A stretch of DNA of 8,013 bases, from contig CAZVCJ010000176.1 of the NCBI GenBank assembly GCA_964625745.1, forward strand, positions 1 through 8,013, read 5' to 3'. Below the pieces are notes generated by a model. It ran no database searches, was not told where the DNA came from, and saw only the letters and a list, made by a program, of their open reading frames with translations. How positions within the stretch are numbered: position 1 is the stretch's first letter; every line of letters begins with the position of its first letter. This DNA is from CAZVCJ01 sp964625745 (GTDB taxonomy: Bacteria; Chloroflexota; Anaerolineae; VGOG01). Shown here in pieces: positions 6,644-8,013 of the stretch. A program made the translations under genes and the position numbers.

Positions 6644-7582
6644 ATGCCCACCATCAAAGTCATTCTCAACCCCGCCTCAGGGCGGGGAGCTGGCCAGCGG
6701 ACGGCGGAGGTGATCCGCCAAACGCTGACGGAAGCGCAAGCGACGTTCGAGATCGTCGAGACGACAGAACAGCGCTCGGCCGTGGCCCAGGCCGCGCAAG
6801 CGGTGCGGGAGGGGTGGGACATCATCGCCGTCGCGGGCGGTGATGGCACAGGCAATGAGGTGCTCAACGGCATCATCGAAGCCAGCCTGGGCACGCCGGG
6901 CTGGGATGCTGGAGAGCCCGCCGCCGGGGCCCTGGGCCTCATACCCATCGGCACAGGCAACGACTTTGCCTGGTGCATGGGCGTGCCCATCGGCGACGTG
7001 GCCGCCGCCTGCCGCGTGCTGGCCGCCGGGCAGGCGCGGGTGGTGGATGTCGGTCGTGTGGAAGACGAGTTGGGGAATGTGCGCTACTTCTGCAACAACT
7101 TCGGCGCGGGCTTCGACGCTGCCACCACCGTGGAAAGCTACAAGCTGCGCCACCTGCGCGGGTCGCTGGTCTTCCTGGTGGCGGTGCTGAGGACCATCTT
7201 CCTGTACTACAAAGCGCCCCTGGTGACGGTGCGTTACGACGAGCAGGAGATGGAGCTGCCGCTGCTGATGGTCTCGGTGGCCAATGGCCGCCGCACGGGA
7301 GGCATGTTCATGATCGCCCCGCAGGCGGTGCAGGACGACGGCTTGCTGGACGTGACCCTGGCCCGTCAGGTGAGCCAACTGGGTATCTTCCGCCTGCTCC
7401 CCTATTTCATCCGTGGCACCCACGCCACGCAGCCGACGGTGACGGTGGGTCGGACGGCCCACATCGTGGTCGCCTCGGAGCAGGATTTGCCGGTGCACGT
7501 GGATGGGGAGATCATGCGCACCGATGCCCACCGGCTGGAAGTGAGCGCGCTGCCGCGCCGTCTACGGGTGGTGTGCGAATAA
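6644..7582 (+). CDS. Diacylglycerol kinase-family lipid kinase (YegS/DgkB-like)
   Basis: A 312-residue soluble lipid kinase, normal in length for the family, which phosphorylates diacylglycerol or a related lipid alcohol with ATP at the membrane surface. Visible signatures of the DAGK catalytic domain are NPASGRG at residues 9-15, the nucleotide-binding GGDGT at 65-69 followed by GNEVLNG, and GLIPIGTGND at 98-107. The C-terminal beta-domain has FCNNFGAGFDA, VANGRRTGGMF, the DDGLLDV motif and a final VHVDGE. The start is set by the AGGAGG upstream. Its stop overlaps the next start (TAATG), so the two are co-translated. The substrate cannot be told from sequence: diacylglycerol (phosphatidate salvage) is the default, and sphingoid or other long-chain lipids are alternatives. 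A PlsY-like acyltransferase partner supports a role in phospholipid-type synthesis. All family motifs appear intact. Confidence 0.93.
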   Translation: MPTIKVILNPASGRGAGQRTAEVIRQTLTEAQATFEIVETTEQRSAVAQAAQAVREGWDIIAVAGGDGTGNEVLNGIIEASLGTPGWDAGEPAAGALGLIPIGTGNDFAWCMGVPIGDVAAACRVLAAGQARVVDVGRVEDELGNVRYFCNNFGAGFDAATTVESYKLRHLRGSLVFLVAVLRTIFLYYKAPLVTVRYDEQEMELPLLMVSVANGRRTGGMFMIAPQAVQDDGLLDVTLARQVSQLGIFRLLPYFIRGTHATQPTVTVGRTAHIVVASEQDLPVHVDGEIMRTDAHRLEVSALPRRLRVVCE

Positions 7583-8013
7583 TGTTGATAGGTCGTCTGC
7601 TCATCGCCGCCGTGTTCGGCTACCTCGTCGGCTCTTTCCCCACCGGCGTGCTGGTGACGCGGCTGTTGGGGAAGCCAGACCTGCGCCTCAGCGGTAGTGG
7701 TCACACCGGCGGGCTCAACGTCTACCGCCTGGCGGGCATCGCCTGGGGTGTGTTCACCATGCTGGTGGACGTGAGCAAGGGAGTGCTGGCCGCCTGGGTG
7801 GCGCTGAGGCTGACGGGGACTCCGTGGGCGCTGCCGGCCGCGGGCATGGGCGCCGTGGCTGGTCACTGCTGGTCGGCCTACGGCGGAAGGACTCGCTTCG
7901 GATTAGCCGGGGGGATGGGGCTGAGCACGCTGGGCGGACTGCTCCTCTGGCAACAGCCGCTGGCGGTGCCCATCGCCGTGGCTCTGTGGGGGCTTGGCTA
8001 CCTCCTGCTGCGC
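7582..8013 (+). CDS. PlsY-like glycerol-3-phosphate acyltransferase family membrane protein, 3'-truncated by window edge
   Basis: The first 144 residues of an integral-membrane protein (PlsY is usually about 200) run open to the window end. PlsY transfers an acyl group from acyl-phosphate to glycerol-3-phosphate, the first acylation in bacterial phospholipid synthesis. Family marks are GSFPTGVL at 17-24 with R27, then D33-L-R35 leading into GSGHTGGLN at 38-46 with R49, LVDVSKG at 61-67, GH at 94-95 and GLAGGMGLST at 107-116. Hydrophobic segments at about 2-26, 55-76, 83-99 and 117-144 fit a multi-pass protein. The typical GSGNxGATN is changed at three positions, and both Lys of the usual KGGKG are replaced (A109, M112), so the substrate may differ from glycerol-3-phosphate or the protein may have lost the standard activity. 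Start ATG overlaps the kinase stop, and there is no strong ribosome-binding site, consistent with translational coupling. Confidence 0.82.
   Translation, partial: MLIGRLLIAAVFGYLVGSFPTGVLVTRLLGKPDLRLSGSGHTGGLNVYRLAGIAWGVFTMLVDVSKGVLAAWVALRLTGTPWALPAAGMGAVAGHCWSAYGGRTRFGLAGGMGLSTLGGLLLWQQPLAVPIAVALWGLGYLLLR

Noticed and set aside
6677..7531. 284-codon antisense open frame over the lipid kinase
   Set aside because: His/Gln/Arg-rich shadow translation of a GC-rich gene with no recognisable domain; the sense strand has clear kinase motifs.

Overview
The window looks like a piece of a GC-rich bacterial chromosome, most likely from a Chloroflexota (Anaerolineae-like) lineage. That guess rests on the style of the large secreted protein (LVIVD repeats, a beta-helix built on N-x-I-G-T-D-x-S-G repeats, Thr/Pro-rich linkers and an F-L-P-L motif) and on the CCCCAA/TTGGGG palindromic repeats placed in-frame inside a housekeeping gene. 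It is taxonomic inference from recalled families, not a search result. All genes lie on the + strand and there is almost no intergenic DNA.

Layout: (1) positions 1-1601 hold the 3' two thirds of mutS, the DNA mismatch-recognition ATPase, with its start outside the window. Its core domain carries three perfectly phased 30-bp G/C-rich palindromic repeats. (2) After a 61-bp gap, positions 1663-6555 encode a roughly 1630-residue exported mosaic protein. In order it has a signal peptide, fourteen LVIVD beta-propeller repeat units, a compositionally odd linker, a right-handed parallel beta-helix with seven repeat units, a small beta-sandwich, a Thr/Pro-rich linker and a C-terminal beta-domain. The TAG stop follows that last domain abruptly. 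(3) Positions 6644-7582 encode a diacylglycerol-kinase-family lipid kinase. (4) This overlaps by one base (TAATG) a PlsY-like integral-membrane acyltransferase that runs off the right edge and has unusual substitutions in both glycine-rich signature motifs.

Functionally there are three unrelated units: DNA repair, a surface or secreted adhesin- or scaffold-like protein, and a translationally coupled lipid pair that probably acts in phospholipid or phospholipid-like synthesis. I see no defence system, mobile-element transposase, CRISPR array, tRNA or rRNA. The most unusual items are the repeat invasion of mutS, the divergent PlsY-like protein coupled to a lipid kinase, and the fusion-like linker and possible truncation of the giant secreted protein.
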